From an uncultured Lachnospiraceae bacterium (lineage in GTDB: Bacteria; Bacillota; Clostridia; Lachnospirales; Lachnospiraceae): DNA of 64,000 nucleotides. The stretch covers positions 1 through 64,000 of the forward strand of contig CADBCZ010000006.1 in NCBI GenBank assembly GCA_902793335.1. Direction: 5' to 3'. The translations under genes and the position numbers were made by a program. Under the pieces are notes generated by a model. That model saw only the letters and a list, made by a program, of their open reading frames with translations, was not told the DNA's origin and made no database searches. Shown in pieces: positions 44,768 through 54,306 of the stretch; the stretch's first letter is position 1, and every line of letters starts with the position of its first letter.

Positions 44768-47700
44768 ATGCCGAATATTAACAGAATTCGTGTCAACAAT
44801 GTTAAATATAATTTTGGAACACAGGGATATGATGATTTTTCTATGCGTATGTATGGAAAGAACACCCTTTATGATCTTGCCAACGGTGGCGGTAAGAGTG
44901 TACTTATGCTGCTTTTGCTGCAGAATCTGATACCTAATTGTACCCTGGATGAGAAACAGCCTATTGAGAAGCTGTTCAGAACGGGTGGTGGAAACACAAC
45001 CATTCATTCCCTTGTTGAGTGGAAGCTTGATGATAAGGATATCAAGGAAGGGATGCGCTACATGACCACAGGCTTCTGCGCCAGAAAGGCAAAGGAGGGG
45101 AACGGTGACGCAGATGATGCGACCTTATCTCTTCCTGAGGAAGTATTAAACAGCGCGGTTTCAGGTGCGGACGGTGAAAAAATATCGGGAAAATCTGTGG
45201 TTAGGGACAATGCGTCCATCGAGTATTTTAACTACTGTATTTTCTATCGTGATTATAATGAAAATGATATCATTAATCTTCCCCTTCAGAATAATAAGGA
45301 GAGGATTACTTATAGTGGACTTAAGAACTATCTTAAGGACCTTTCGAGACGTAATTTAAACATTAAGGTTTATGTGTTTGAGAGAAAAGGTGAATACCAG
45401 CGTTTTATCAGCAAATACGGTCTTTTTGAGAGTCAGTGGGAGATAATCCGAGGAATCAATAAGACAGAGGGACATGTCCGTACATATTTTGAGAACCGTT
45501 ATAAGACTACAAGAAAAGTGGTAGAGGATCTTCTTATAGAAGAGATAATTGAGAAGGCATTTCTTGTAAAGACGGAGCAGGATGATGTAAATGAAGATAT
45601 GGCAAAAACTCTTCTCGACATCAAGGATAAATTAGTCGAGCTTTCCAAAAAGAAAAAAGAGATATCCAATTTCGATAAGGAAACGGAGCTCATGCATTTA
45701 CTTGAGGGAAGAGTATCGTCTTTCCTTACCCTTTATGAGGAGAAGGACAGACTTACAGGTACTTTGTCGGATATATATGCGACAGGGGAACATTTATGTG
45801 AAAAAGGCGAAGAGGAGATAGAGGAGAGAAAGAAAAAGAAGGAAGAACTTGAGGAAAAGTTAAATCTCCATCGCAGAAAAACAGAGGAATTAAAGATTAT
45901 AAAGGACCAGCATGAGTTAAAGACAACCTCAGATGATCTCTTAACTTCCCAGGCGCATGTGACTAAGGCTGATGATGAGCTTTCGGCAGCAAAGAGAGAG
46001 CTTGAGCTTAAAGAGAGTATCAATGATTACATCCAATATATGAATGACAGCGCGGCTGTCTTAGAGAATCAGGCGGTTATAGATGCCTCTAGGGAGGATA
46101 ATTCCGACATTTTGCAAAAGCTTCATGTATATGCATTTACCAAGAAGAAGCTTGATGACGAGAAGCTTAAAGATTTAAGGGAGCAGTTAGAGGTTAAGAA
46201 GAACCTTCTGGCAAAAGAAAGTAAAAGGCTTGAACAGTTGTCTCAGGTGAGAGAAGAGGGGGCTACTGCGCTTGCGGTTGCGAAGAGCCACAGGGAGAGA
46301 TTTCTTGCTGAATATGAGAAGTACATGGAAGAAATCCGCAAGGTAAGATCTAATATTTCACTGCTTGTTCTTTCCGATATCGGTCAGCTGATGGAGGAAC
46401 TTGAACGCGAGGGCAAGGATATGGAGGAACGCGAGGCCGAATTAAATGCTTCCATGTCTTTGGATGTTGATAAGATAAGTGAACTTAGACAGAAGATATT
46501 TGAATCTGATATAGAACGTGAACAGTTGACAAAAGAGGCTGAAGAAGCGGATGAAAAGCTTTCGGTATACCTCGAAAACAAGGACAGACTTAAGAAGATG
46601 CTCCAGATATATGATGTGAAGGAGCCTGATCGCTTATATGATACGGTTAAGGAAAGAGCCTTTAAGCACACGATAACTCTTGCTGAACTTGAAAAGACTG
46701 TTGCCCGTGTGAAGAAGCATTTGTCAGGTGTGCGAGAGGGAAGGATTATCGAAGAACCGGGTGCGGTGACTAAGGTTAAGGATTACATGGAAAGTCGTCA
46801 TGGCATATTCCTTCTTTCAGGAGTGGATTACCTCTCTGCACTCCCTGTAGCAAATCGCGAGGACTTGCTTGGACGTTTCCCTATGCTTCCTTACGGAGTT
46901 GTGACTGATGACTTTGAGATTATTGAGGATGATATTAAGATTCATGAGTTAGATCTTAAAAATCAGATGGTGCCTGTGTTTGACAGGAAGAAGCTGGAAT
47001 CTCCTTATATTCCGGAGCAGACAGAAGGGATGCTTTTGCTTGCAAAGGAACACGGGGTGTTTATTAAAGAGGAAGCGCAGCTTGCAGAGGCACAGCGCCT
47101 GGAAAATGAACTTGCAGAACTTGAGGAAGAGTATGCTTCTCTAAAGGAGCTTGAAAAGACTTATGATGAGGATCTCATTTACATCTCTGCTCTTCATGGG
47201 GTTTCTTTGGAAAATGCCGAGGGCAGGGTAAGAGAGACTAAAGAAAAACTTATCGAGCATGAGCGCTTAGGTGAGAAGTATGAGAATCAGTTAAAGGCGA
47301 CAGAAGCTCATATGGAGCAGATGAAAAATGAAGCTGCGACTATAAAAGAAAAACTGGCAAGCAATAATCGGGATCAAATTAAGGTTGCCGGAATTGTTTC
47401 TATGAGCAGGCAGGCAGATGAGGCTAAGAAGCAGTTAGATTTCTATGAGGCTGAGGTTAAGAGGCTCTCAAACGATACCGAGCAGGCGGCTTCTGAGTAT
47501 GAGAATGTAAGGCTTAAAGAGGGTGAGCTCAAAGCCTTGGTTGAGTATATGGAGCAGCAGATTAGCGATACACTTAAAGAGTGGGAGGAGCTTTATAAGG
47601 AATATTACGTTGATGAGAATTTGACTGCGATTAATATTTCGGAGGAACAGCTTCGTGCGGAGTTCCTGGCTGCATGTGCACTTGATAAAGAAGCAAATAT

Positions 47701-49330
47701 AATATTAGAGGATAAGCAGAAACTCATAGAGACTCTTAAGGTGAGTATGGAGAGAAGCTTAAAACTGATAGCCAGAAGGAATATATCTGTAGAAGAACTT
47801 GAGGAGTTGAGGAGTAAAGGAGAACTTCATCCTGTGTCTGAAGATTACTTGAGCCAGTTGTCAGGATATGTTTCGCAGATATCGGTAAGATGTGACCAGT
47901 TAAGAGATGAGACGAAGAAGAAGGAAAAGGCTGTCACTAGGATAGAGGGAAGAATTGAGCAGGCGCTTTCGGCACTTTCGGAGAGATTTGGCGTGGAAGC
48001 AACAAATAAACTTGGTGAGATTCTGGATAAAATGAAGTCTGGTTTAGACAGCTCTTCATATGAAAATGATTCTTCAAATCCTGCTCTTTACAGAAAAGAA
48101 GAGGTCGTTCAGGCTTTGGCTGAAAGTGACAGGATACTTAAGGAGATATCTGCTGAAATCAAGAAGTATAATGAGGAGTATCAGCGATATGTCAAGAATC
48201 ACAGCGTGATAGTTGATCTTTATAAGGATGTTAAGAGAATAGTTCAGTCGGAAGAGATTGATATAAGCGGTGGAAATGTTCTTATGGGCGAGCAGAAGGA
48301 TATCAGAGAAACCTTTGAGGAAAGCCTTCTGGCATATGATAAGAGCAACAAATCCTTGTCGAGAGCTAAGCAGGAGCTGTTGAACTTTAAGACACAGACT
48401 GCCAATACATTTTTTGCTATGGGAGCATTTGAACTTTCCAACTCTCTTAAGGAGGATGTGGAGATTCCGGATACCTATGAGGATGCAAAGAATCTGCTTG
48501 GTAATATACGTGAAATGATATCTTATATAGGCCTTGAAAAGGAAAGAGTACTTCAGGGTATCGAGGATATGGAGACTATCAAGAATAATTTTGAGAATCA
48601 GTGTATCGAGAGATGCAAGGATGTAAGGATGGAGCTTGATAAGCTGCCGAAACTCTCCCGTATCCAGTTGGACGGCGAGATGATACAGATGGTAAATCTC
48701 ACAATCCCTTATGTTAAGGACGAGTTTATAAAGCAGCGAATGTCTGATTATATTGATGAGGTGGTTGGCGGTGCTGACCGCTTTGACGATAACAATGACC
48801 GTATCAAATACATCAAGAATATGCTGTTACTTAAGAAGCTGTTTGGTGTCATGGTCACAGATATGAATGCTATCAAATTGAAGCTTTACAAGAGAGAGCG
48901 AATCAAGGACCAGAGTAGATATCTAAGATATGAGGAAGCTGTTGGAAGTACAGGACAGTCCCAGGGTATATATATTCAGTTCCTTGTTTCCATCATCAAT
49001 TATATTTCGGGGATGTATGCGCCGGAGGCTGAAGCTTCCGAGCTTAAGAAGGTAATCTTTATTGATAATCCTTTCGGTGCTGCTAAGGATATATATATTT
49101 GGGAACCTATTTTCGCGCTGCTTGCAACCAACAATGTACAGCTTATCGTACCTGCCCGTGGTGCGACACCTGCGATAACCAATCGTTTTGATGTCAACTA
49201 CATTTTGGGACAGCAGCTTGTCGGCGGAAGACAGCAGACGGTAGTGGTAGACTACAGAAGTCAGGTTGAGACGAGTGAGATGGAGTACGAGAATCTCGAG
49301 TATAGTCAGGCAACGTTTGACTTCCTATAA
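44768..49330 (+). CDS. JetC-like SMC ATPase of a Wadjet-type complex
   Basis: 1520 residues from ATG 44768 (GGAGG 7 bp upstream; ATG 44762 is too close). The N-terminal head has Walker A NGGGKSVLMLLLL (~40-44). Long coiled coils run through ~300-630 and ~780-1270 and enclose a hinge-like globular region (~650-770, KDYMESRHGIFLLSGVDYL). The C-terminal head has the signature STGQSQGIYIQFL and Walker B KKVIFIDNPFG, where the usual Glu after Asp is Asn. With the two genes before it this forms an SMC complex of the MukBEF/Wadjet group, which extrudes DNA loops. No JetD gene follows. Confidence 0.8.
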   Translation: MPNINRIRVNNVKYNFGTQGYDDFSMRMYGKNTLYDLANGGGKSVLMLLLLQNLIPNCTLDEKQPIEKLFRTGGGNTTIHSLVEWKLDDKDIKEGMRYMTTGFCARKAKEGNGDADDATLSLPEEVLNSAVSGADGEKISGKSVVRDNASIEYFNYCIFYRDYNENDIINLPLQNNKERITYSGLKNYLKDLSRRNLNIKVYVFERKGEYQRFISKYGLFESQWEIIRGINKTEGHVRTYFENRYKTTRKVVEDLLIEEIIEKAFLVKTEQDDVNEDMAKTLLDIKDKLVELSKKKKEISNFDKETELMHLLEGRVSSFLTLYEEKDRLTGTLSDIYATGEHLCEKGEEEIEERKKKKEELEEKLNLHRRKTEELKIIKDQHELKTTSDDLLTSQAHVTKADDELSAAKRELELKESINDYIQYMNDSAAVLENQAVIDASREDNSDILQKLHVYAFTKKKLDDEKLKDLREQLEVKKNLLAKESKRLEQLSQVREEGATALAVAKSHRERFLAEYEKYMEEIRKVRSNISLLVLSDIGQLMEELEREGKDMEEREAELNASMSLDVDKISELRQKIFESDIEREQLTKEAEEADEKLSVYLENKDRLKKMLQIYDVKEPDRLYDTVKERAFKHTITLAELEKTVARVKKHLSGVREGRIIEEPGAVTKVKDYMESRHGIFLLSGVDYLSALPVANREDLLGRFPMLPYGVVTDDFEIIEDDIKIHELDLKNQMVPVFDRKKLESPYIPEQTEGMLLLAKEHGVFIKEEAQLAEAQRLENELAELEEEYASLKELEKTYDEDLIYISALHGVSLENAEGRVRETKEKLIEHERLGEKYENQLKATEAHMEQMKNEAATIKEKLASNNRDQIKVAGIVSMSRQADEAKKQLDFYEAEVKRLSNDTEQAASEYENVRLKEGELKALVEYMEQQISDTLKEWEELYKEYYVDENLTAINISEEQLRAEFLAACALDKEANIILEDKQKLIETLKVSMERSLKLIARRNISVEELEELRSKGELHPVSEDYLSQLSGYVSQISVRCDQLRDETKKKEKAVTRIEGRIEQALSALSERFGVEATNKLGEILDKMKSGLDSSSYENDSSNPALYRKEEVVQALAESDRILKEISAEIKKYNEEYQRYVKNHSVIVDLYKDVKRIVQSEEIDISGGNVLMGEQKDIRETFEESLLAYDKSNKSLSRAKQELLNFKTQTANTFFAMGAFELSNSLKEDVEIPDTYEDAKNLLGNIREMISYIGLEKERVLQGIEDMETIKNNFENQCIERCKDVRMELDKLPKLSRIQLDGEMIQMVNLTIPYVKDEFIKQRMSDYIDEVVGGADRFDDNNDRIKYIKNMLLLKKLFGVMVTDMNAIKLKLYKRERIKDQSRYLRYEEAVGSTGQSQGIYIQFLVSIINYISGMYAPEAEASELKKVIFIDNPFGAAKDIYIWEPIFALLATNNVQLIVPARGATPAITNRFDVNYILGQQLVGGRQQTVVVDYRSQVETSEMEYENLEYSQATFDFL

Positions 49331-49345
49331 AATTCGGGTTTGTAC

Positions 49346-49523
49346 GCGAAACTCTTTAAATTTTTTCATGTATAGCAGTTTGTTTTTATGTTTCTTATAA
49401 CGCGTGCGCTTGGATAAAAAGTTTTATTTCTATGACTGAAAAACTTTTTACCATTCGCTTCGCGTTAATAATATATTAATCAGACAAACTGCTATACGAG
49501 ATATACTTTATCGAGAGTTTCGC
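49346..49523. repeat. structured element C downstream of the jetC-like gene
   Basis: 178 bp bounded by GCGAAACTCT and AGAGTTTCGC. Nested inside are TATAGCAGTTTGT/ACAAACTGCTATA and AAAAAGTTTT/AAAACTTTTT arms. Its right end reads, on the other strand, GCGAAACTCTCGATAAAG..., identical to the left end of element A over 23 bases. It stands where the fourth Wadjet gene would be expected. Confidence 0.7.
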
Positions 49524-49596
49524 TAGTCCTTTGTTGGACGGGGCAGTGAGCATAAAAGCAAGCCGGTTATCGGAGCCGTTTTACAATATTATTGCC

Positions 49597-49902
49597 TCAA
49601 TAATATGAAACCAATTGATCAATAGGAATACGAGTGGCGCTGTGTCTGTCCGGAGCGGCCTGCTCATCTTTTGCATAGCCTATTGTCGATATGTTAATCG
49701 GTTCAAGATTATCCGGCAAATCGAATTCTTTTTTGATTACGTCGGGCTTGAAATAACATACCCATACTGAACCGAGTCCCAGTTCTGTTGCCTGTAACAT
49801 CATATGGTCTGTTAAGATTGTCGCATCTATATCTGCAGACTGCTTGTTGTCAATAAATGCATAATTATCTATGGCAAATATTTTAGAGGCTGACAATGAC
49901 AA
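49597..49902 (-). pseudogene. N-terminally truncated nitroreductase-family remnant
   Basis: The ~101 visible residues match the C-terminal half of a nitroreductase: IDATILTDHMMLQATELGLG, VWVCYFKPDVIKKEFDLPDN and ISTIGYAKDE. Full members have 170-200 residues with an FMN-binding N-terminus that is absent; the sequence before it is the promoter region of the divergent epimerase gene. No good start codon or ribosome site is present. A decayed gene is the simplest reading. Confidence 0.75.
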
Positions 49903-49924
49903 ATGTGTCTTTGTGTGATATAAT
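49896..49924 (+). promoter_or_regulatory. promoter of the aldose epimerase gene at 50.0 kb
   Basis: ATGACA (49896-49901) and TATAAT (49919-49924) with a 17-bp spacer. Confidence 0.6.
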
Positions 49925-50009
49925 CAATTGGGTTAAAATGCCGATTCTTTATTGAATTGGTTTAGGTAATTTAATTTCGGGGGCGAATACGATTATGGAG
50001 GAGAAATAT

Positions 50010-50885
50010 ATGCAGGCAATAATGGAAAATGACAAATTAAAAGTAACTATCAACCATTTTGGAGCGGAGCTTTCAAGCCTTTTCAATAAGGAGACAGGAG
50101 AGGAGTATATGTGGAACGCGGATGAGAAGTTCTGGAAACGTTCGGCGCCTGTACTTTTTCCGTTCGTTGGTAGTCTTAAGAATAAAGAGTTTTTGTATGA
50201 CGGCAAGGCATATCCTATGGGACAGCATGGCTTTGCGCGAGATATGGAGTTTTCGTTTGTGTCAAACAGCGGAACGGAATGCTGGTTTTCTCTTTCGTCA
50301 GACGATTCAACATATGAGAAGTATCCGTTTGCATTTACTTTGGAAATCGGTTATAAGCTTGACGGAGATACCTTGAAGGTTATCTGGAAGGTGGTAAATG
50401 AAGACGAGAAGGATATGTACTTCTCTGTTGGCGGACATCCCGCATTTATGTGCCCGATAGGTGATAAGGGTAAGCAGACAGACTACTTTATCGAGTTCGA
50501 TACGGATAAGGATCTGACATATTCAAAGCTTTCGGAAAACGGTCTTGTATATAAGAAGGATGCAATTTTAAAGACTGACGGTGGAAAGCTTAAGGTAGAT
50601 GAACATTTATTTGACGAGGATGCCCTTGTTGTCGAGGGAGAGCAGGTGCATGTGGTGTCTTTGTGCAGACCTGATGGAGAGAGATACCTCACGGTGAAGT
50701 TTGATGCTCCGTTATTCGGACTCTGGTCTCCTGCAGGTAAGGGAGCACCGTTTGTGTGTATTGAGCCTTGGTATGGTCGATGCGATAGCGAGGAGTTTTC
50801 CGGAACGCTTGAGCAGAGAGAGTACGGACATACTCTTGAAGCGGGCGAAGAGTTTGAAGTAAGTTACGATATCGTGATAGGATAA
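50010..50885 (+). CDS. aldose 1-epimerase family protein (YeaD/LacX-like)
   Basis: 291 residues from ATG 50010, 6 bp after GGAGGAG; the ATG at 49995 would overlap that site. Key parts are FGAELSSLFNKETGEEYMWN, GQHGFARDMEF (catalytic His), SVGGHPAFMCP (second His) and CIEPWYGR (catalytic Glu), as in the LacX-like branch. It interconverts sugar anomers in the cytosol. It differs clearly from the epimerase at 19.3 kb. Confidence 0.88.
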   Translation: MQAIMENDKLKVTINHFGAELSSLFNKETGEEYMWNADEKFWKRSAPVLFPFVGSLKNKEFLYDGKAYPMGQHGFARDMEFSFVSNSGTECWFSLSSDDSTYEKYPFAFTLEIGYKLDGDTLKVIWKVVNEDEKDMYFSVGGHPAFMCPIGDKGKQTDYFIEFDTDKDLTYSKLSENGLVYKKDAILKTDGGKLKVDEHLFDEDALVVEGEQVHVVSLCRPDGERYLTVKFDAPLFGLWSPAGKGAPFVCIEPWYGRCDSEEFSGTLEQREYGHTLEAGEEFEVSYDIVIG

Positions 50886-50954
50886 CGCGATAGTCGATAA
50901 TTTTTATCATTAAGATAAATATATAAGATATTTTAATAATTTGGGAGATATACA

Positions 50955-52331
50955 ATGAGTGCACGTTCAACATTTGCCGTATGGGCAGGCAAGATTACAA
51001 CAAAAATATTAAAGCTTACGGGGAGTGGCGGAACAAGTCTTCCCGGCAAAGTTGTGCTTAAAATCTGCCCGGACATTCTAAGGCATCTGGCTAAGGATAT
51101 GAAAATTATTTGCGTTACCGGAACTAACGGAAAGACAACCACCTGTCATGTTATACGTGACATGATAGAGGCGGGCGGCAGCACCGTATTCTGTAATGAC
51201 GCGGGTGCTAATATGTTGGGCGGCGTTGTGTCTGCTTTTGTAAGCGCGGCAAAGGTAAACGGCAAGGTTGAAACGGACTATGCACTTCTTGAGTGCGACG
51301 AGGCGGCTCTTAAGTCGATAGTAGAGTATTTTGGAGAGCTGGATGTAACTGCGGTTGTGACCAATGTATTCAGAGACCAGCTTGACCGCTATGGCGAGGT
51401 TTTGACCACGGTTAATAAGATAAGAGCGGGACTTGAGCAGCTTCCGAACGTGAAGCTTGTGCTTAATGCGGATTGTTCGCTTACAAGCTCATTAAGCGAT
51501 CTTCCACACAAGGAGTTGTATTATTTCGGAGTAAATGCACCTCTTTACGAGGGAACATCTAAGGACATATCCGATGCGGTGTACTGCATACACTGTAAGA
51601 CAAAGTATAAATATCACTATCATACCTTTGGGCATCTTGGTGGCTTCTACTGCGAGAAGTGCGAATATCAGAGAAAGGAGCCACAGGTATCTCTGCAAAA
51701 GGTGCTTGAGTGGAAGGACGGCTCTGAGGTCGTTGAGATGGATGTGTTTGGAAATACGGTTAAGGCAGAAGTGATGCTTCCGGGTGGATATAACCTCTAT
51801 AACGCATTGGCTGCATCTGCTATCGGACATCTTATCGGTCTTTCGGATGAGAATATAGTTTCCGTGCTTGGAGGACTTTCAACTCACTTTGGTCGAATGG
51901 AAGAAGTAATGCTTTCCGATTCTAAACTGCATTTAGTACTTGTCAAAAATCCGGCAGGATTTAACGAGGTGGTACAGTTTCTGATTCAGCAGCGTCCAAC
52001 CGGCACAATCGTTTTCGGTTTAAATGATAACTATGCCGACGGTAAGGATATTTCGTGGATATATGATGTGGAATTTGAAAGACTGACAGAAGCAGCAGCG
52101 GGAGCGGAACATTTCTACTTTACAGGCAAACGTGCTTATGATATGCAGTTGAGACTTAAGTATGCGGATTTTGATACATCTAAGTTTATGGTGGAAAAAG
52201 ATTATAAGACATTGATAACAACTTTAAAACAGCAGGGACAGGAGACCTTTTTGGTGCTTTCCTACACTTGTATGTTAGAGTTCAGAGACAAGCTGGCTGA
52301 GTTTGTACCGCTTGCAAAATATTCCAAATAA
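50955..52331 (+). CDS. murT: lipid II isoglutaminyl synthase, MurT subunit
   Basis: 458 residues of the Mur ligase fold with P-loop VTGTNGKTTTCHVIRD, NVFRDQLDRYGE and HFGRMEEVML. A four-cysteine zinc ribbon unique to MurT is inserted (CIHCKTKYKYHYHTFGH and CEKC). The C-terminal MurT domain has KNPAGFNEV. With GatD it amidates D-Glu in lipid II to D-isoglutamine, needed for cross-linking. GatD is two genes downstream instead of adjacent. Confidence 0.95.
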   Translation: MSARSTFAVWAGKITTKILKLTGSGGTSLPGKVVLKICPDILRHLAKDMKIICVTGTNGKTTTCHVIRDMIEAGGSTVFCNDAGANMLGGVVSAFVSAAKVNGKVETDYALLECDEAALKSIVEYFGELDVTAVVTNVFRDQLDRYGEVLTTVNKIRAGLEQLPNVKLVLNADCSLTSSLSDLPHKELYYFGVNAPLYEGTSKDISDAVYCIHCKTKYKYHYHTFGHLGGFYCEKCEYQRKEPQVSLQKVLEWKDGSEVVEMDVFGNTVKAEVMLPGGYNLYNALAASAIGHLIGLSDENIVSVLGGLSTHFGRMEEVMLSDSKLHLVLVKNPAGFNEVVQFLIQQRPTGTIVFGLNDNYADGKDISWIYDVEFERLTEAAAGAEHFYFTGKRAYDMQLRLKYADFDTSKFMVEKDYKTLITTLKQQGQETFLVLSYTCMLEFRDKLAEFVPLAKYSK

Positions 52332-52350
52332 TAACAGGTAGAGGTGGGTT

Positions 52351-54255
52351 ATGGCAGAACATATTTTACTTATGATATACCCTATATTATTGATGGTTTT
52401 AACATTTTTCGGTGCAAAGCGCTCAAAGAAGGGAGAGCTTGCATCGGATTTTATGAAGCCTGCTCAGACTAAGCTTATTCAGGGTGCTGCCTGTATGGCT
52501 GTTGTGATACACCACCTCACTCAACATATTTCAAAATACGGTTATGCCAACAAGGGACCTATCGGTATTTTTAATTACATAGGAATCCTGTTTACGGCAA
52601 TCTTCTTTTTTGTATCTGGTTATGGACTTATCACGAGTGTATATAATAAGGAAGGTTATCTCGATACATTTCTGACCAAAAGACTTCCGACCGTACTTAT
52701 TCCCTTTTGTCTGATAAATGTAATGGGCGTTTTGTTACTTGCTGTTGGTCTCGGTGTCAGATACACAGTTTCTGAGGCTTTAAGTGATATATTCGGATTT
52801 ACGCTCATTAATAGCAACGGATGGTTTATAATAGAAATAGTAATAATATATATCATCTTTTTTGCGGCATTTACCTTATTTAAGAATAAGGATGTGGCGT
52901 TATTGGTTGTGAGTGTTGCTGTGTTACTTCTTATCATATACAGTTACAATCAGGGACATGATGCAAACGGTGTAAAGGCAAGCTGGTTTAAAGGTGAATG
53001 GTGGTTTAACTCTACGATAACATTTATATTCGGTATGGTGTTTGCAAGATTTAAGGATGCTATATCAGGCTTTTGCAACAGACATTACAGAATTATCCTT
53101 GTCATAACCGCGATACTTTTTGTTTTGACGGTTGCGGCATCGATTTATACGGTTATACGTTATGGCTATTATATAGAAGGATATGTAGGTCCGGTAAAAT
53201 ACGGTAAACTGCTCACTTTAATTTCCCAGATGGCGGCATGTATTGTATCAACCATGTTGGTGATTATTTTGAATATGCGCATAACCTTAGGCAATAAAGC
53301 GCTTTCATTTATAAGTAAAATCAGCGTTGAGTTGTTTTTGATACATGGCTATTTTTTGGAAAAGATATTCGGCAGTGTGAGAATGGGAGACATGACCAGA
53401 TTTGCTGTTGTAATCATAAGCAGTGTAGCTTTTACGGTAGCGGTTTCGCCGGTTATAAGATGGATCGTTAATAAGGTTACAGCGCTGCTTAGCAGGAAAA
53501 AGGTATATAACGATACCCTTGAGGGAGCTATTGCCAAAAAGAACAGAGAAAAGATGGTCAAAACCTGGAAGATGTTGGGCTCTGTTGCCGCTCTTCTTTG
53601 CTGTATAGTGTTTTTCTCATTGACCATAGGAAAGCGTTTGATATACATGATTCAGTTTTCGACGGAGACTGATGCAATCGCTGATGCTAAAGTTGGCGAT
53701 GTGGTTAAATGGGGACATTTTGATACGGACAGACGCCCCGGAAGAGAGCGCCTTGAATGGATAGTGATAAAGAAAGACGGAAATGAGATATGTCTCGTAA
53801 CCAAACAGGGAATAGATGGATGTTGGTATAATCAAAAACACGAGGCGGTTTCGTGGGATAATTCGGATATAAGGCAGTTGCTTAACAGCGATGAGTATTA
53901 TGATATGTTCAGTAACTTCGAGATGGATGTGATAATTGAGAAAAACGGCGATCTTGTGTCGCTGTTGACAACAGATGAGGCTATGGAAGCATTTAATGAT
54001 GATGCTGACAGAGAACTTGATATCACGGATGAGGCTGAACTTAAGGGAACTAATATCAATACCTTGAGTAAGGTGGATAAATGGGATATGAAGGGATATC
54101 GTTCTTCGTGGTGGTGGTTAAGAAGGCCGGGTAACGAAGCGGACGTATATGCACCGGTGGTTACCGTTAACGGAGAGGTGGCTGAACACGAGAAGGAAGT
54201 CAACAGAACAGGCGGAGCGATAAGACCTGTTATATGGATAGAACTTGAAAAATAG
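52351..54255 (+). CDS. membrane acyltransferase (type 3) fused to a DUF6273 domain
   Basis: 634 residues. About ten membrane helices (~1-390) form an acyltransferase_3 domain; the conserved His is in CMAVVIHHLTQHI and the motif FFFVSGYGLI follows. A further helix (~410-435) leads to an external C-terminal domain: KWGHFDTDRRPGRERLEW, WYNQKHEAVSWDNSDIRQLL and WWWLRRPGNEADV, the DUF6273 pattern. Acyltransferases of this kind move acetyl groups onto sugars outside the membrane. Between murT and gatD, with 19 and 51 bp gaps, it suggests a peptidoglycan or wall-glycan substrate (inference). Confidence 0.82.
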   Translation: MAEHILLMIYPILLMVLTFFGAKRSKKGELASDFMKPAQTKLIQGAACMAVVIHHLTQHISKYGYANKGPIGIFNYIGILFTAIFFFVSGYGLITSVYNKEGYLDTFLTKRLPTVLIPFCLINVMGVLLLAVGLGVRYTVSEALSDIFGFTLINSNGWFIIEIVIIYIIFFAAFTLFKNKDVALLVVSVAVLLLIIYSYNQGHDANGVKASWFKGEWWFNSTITFIFGMVFARFKDAISGFCNRHYRIILVITAILFVLTVAASIYTVIRYGYYIEGYVGPVKYGKLLTLISQMAACIVSTMLVIILNMRITLGNKALSFISKISVELFLIHGYFLEKIFGSVRMGDMTRFAVVIISSVAFTVAVSPVIRWIVNKVTALLSRKKVYNDTLEGAIAKKNREKMVKTWKMLGSVAALLCCIVFFSLTIGKRLIYMIQFSTETDAIADAKVGDVVKWGHFDTDRRPGRERLEWIVIKKDGNEICLVTKQGIDGCWYNQKHEAVSWDNSDIRQLLNSDEYYDMFSNFEMDVIIEKNGDLVSLLTTDEAMEAFNDDADRELDITDEAELKGTNINTLSKVDKWDMKGYRSSWWWLRRPGNEADVYAPVVTVNGEVAEHEKEVNRTGGAIRPVIWIELEK

Positions 54256-54306
54256 AAAATTCACAAAATTTAATTATAAAAAGATTATCAGGAAAAGAGG
54301 TTGGTT

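Noticed and set aside
42179-49596. Genomic island integrated at tRNA-Lys
   Set aside because: The tRNA is intact, but I find no integrase gene and no duplicated tRNA 3' end downstream, so integration by this route is unsupported.
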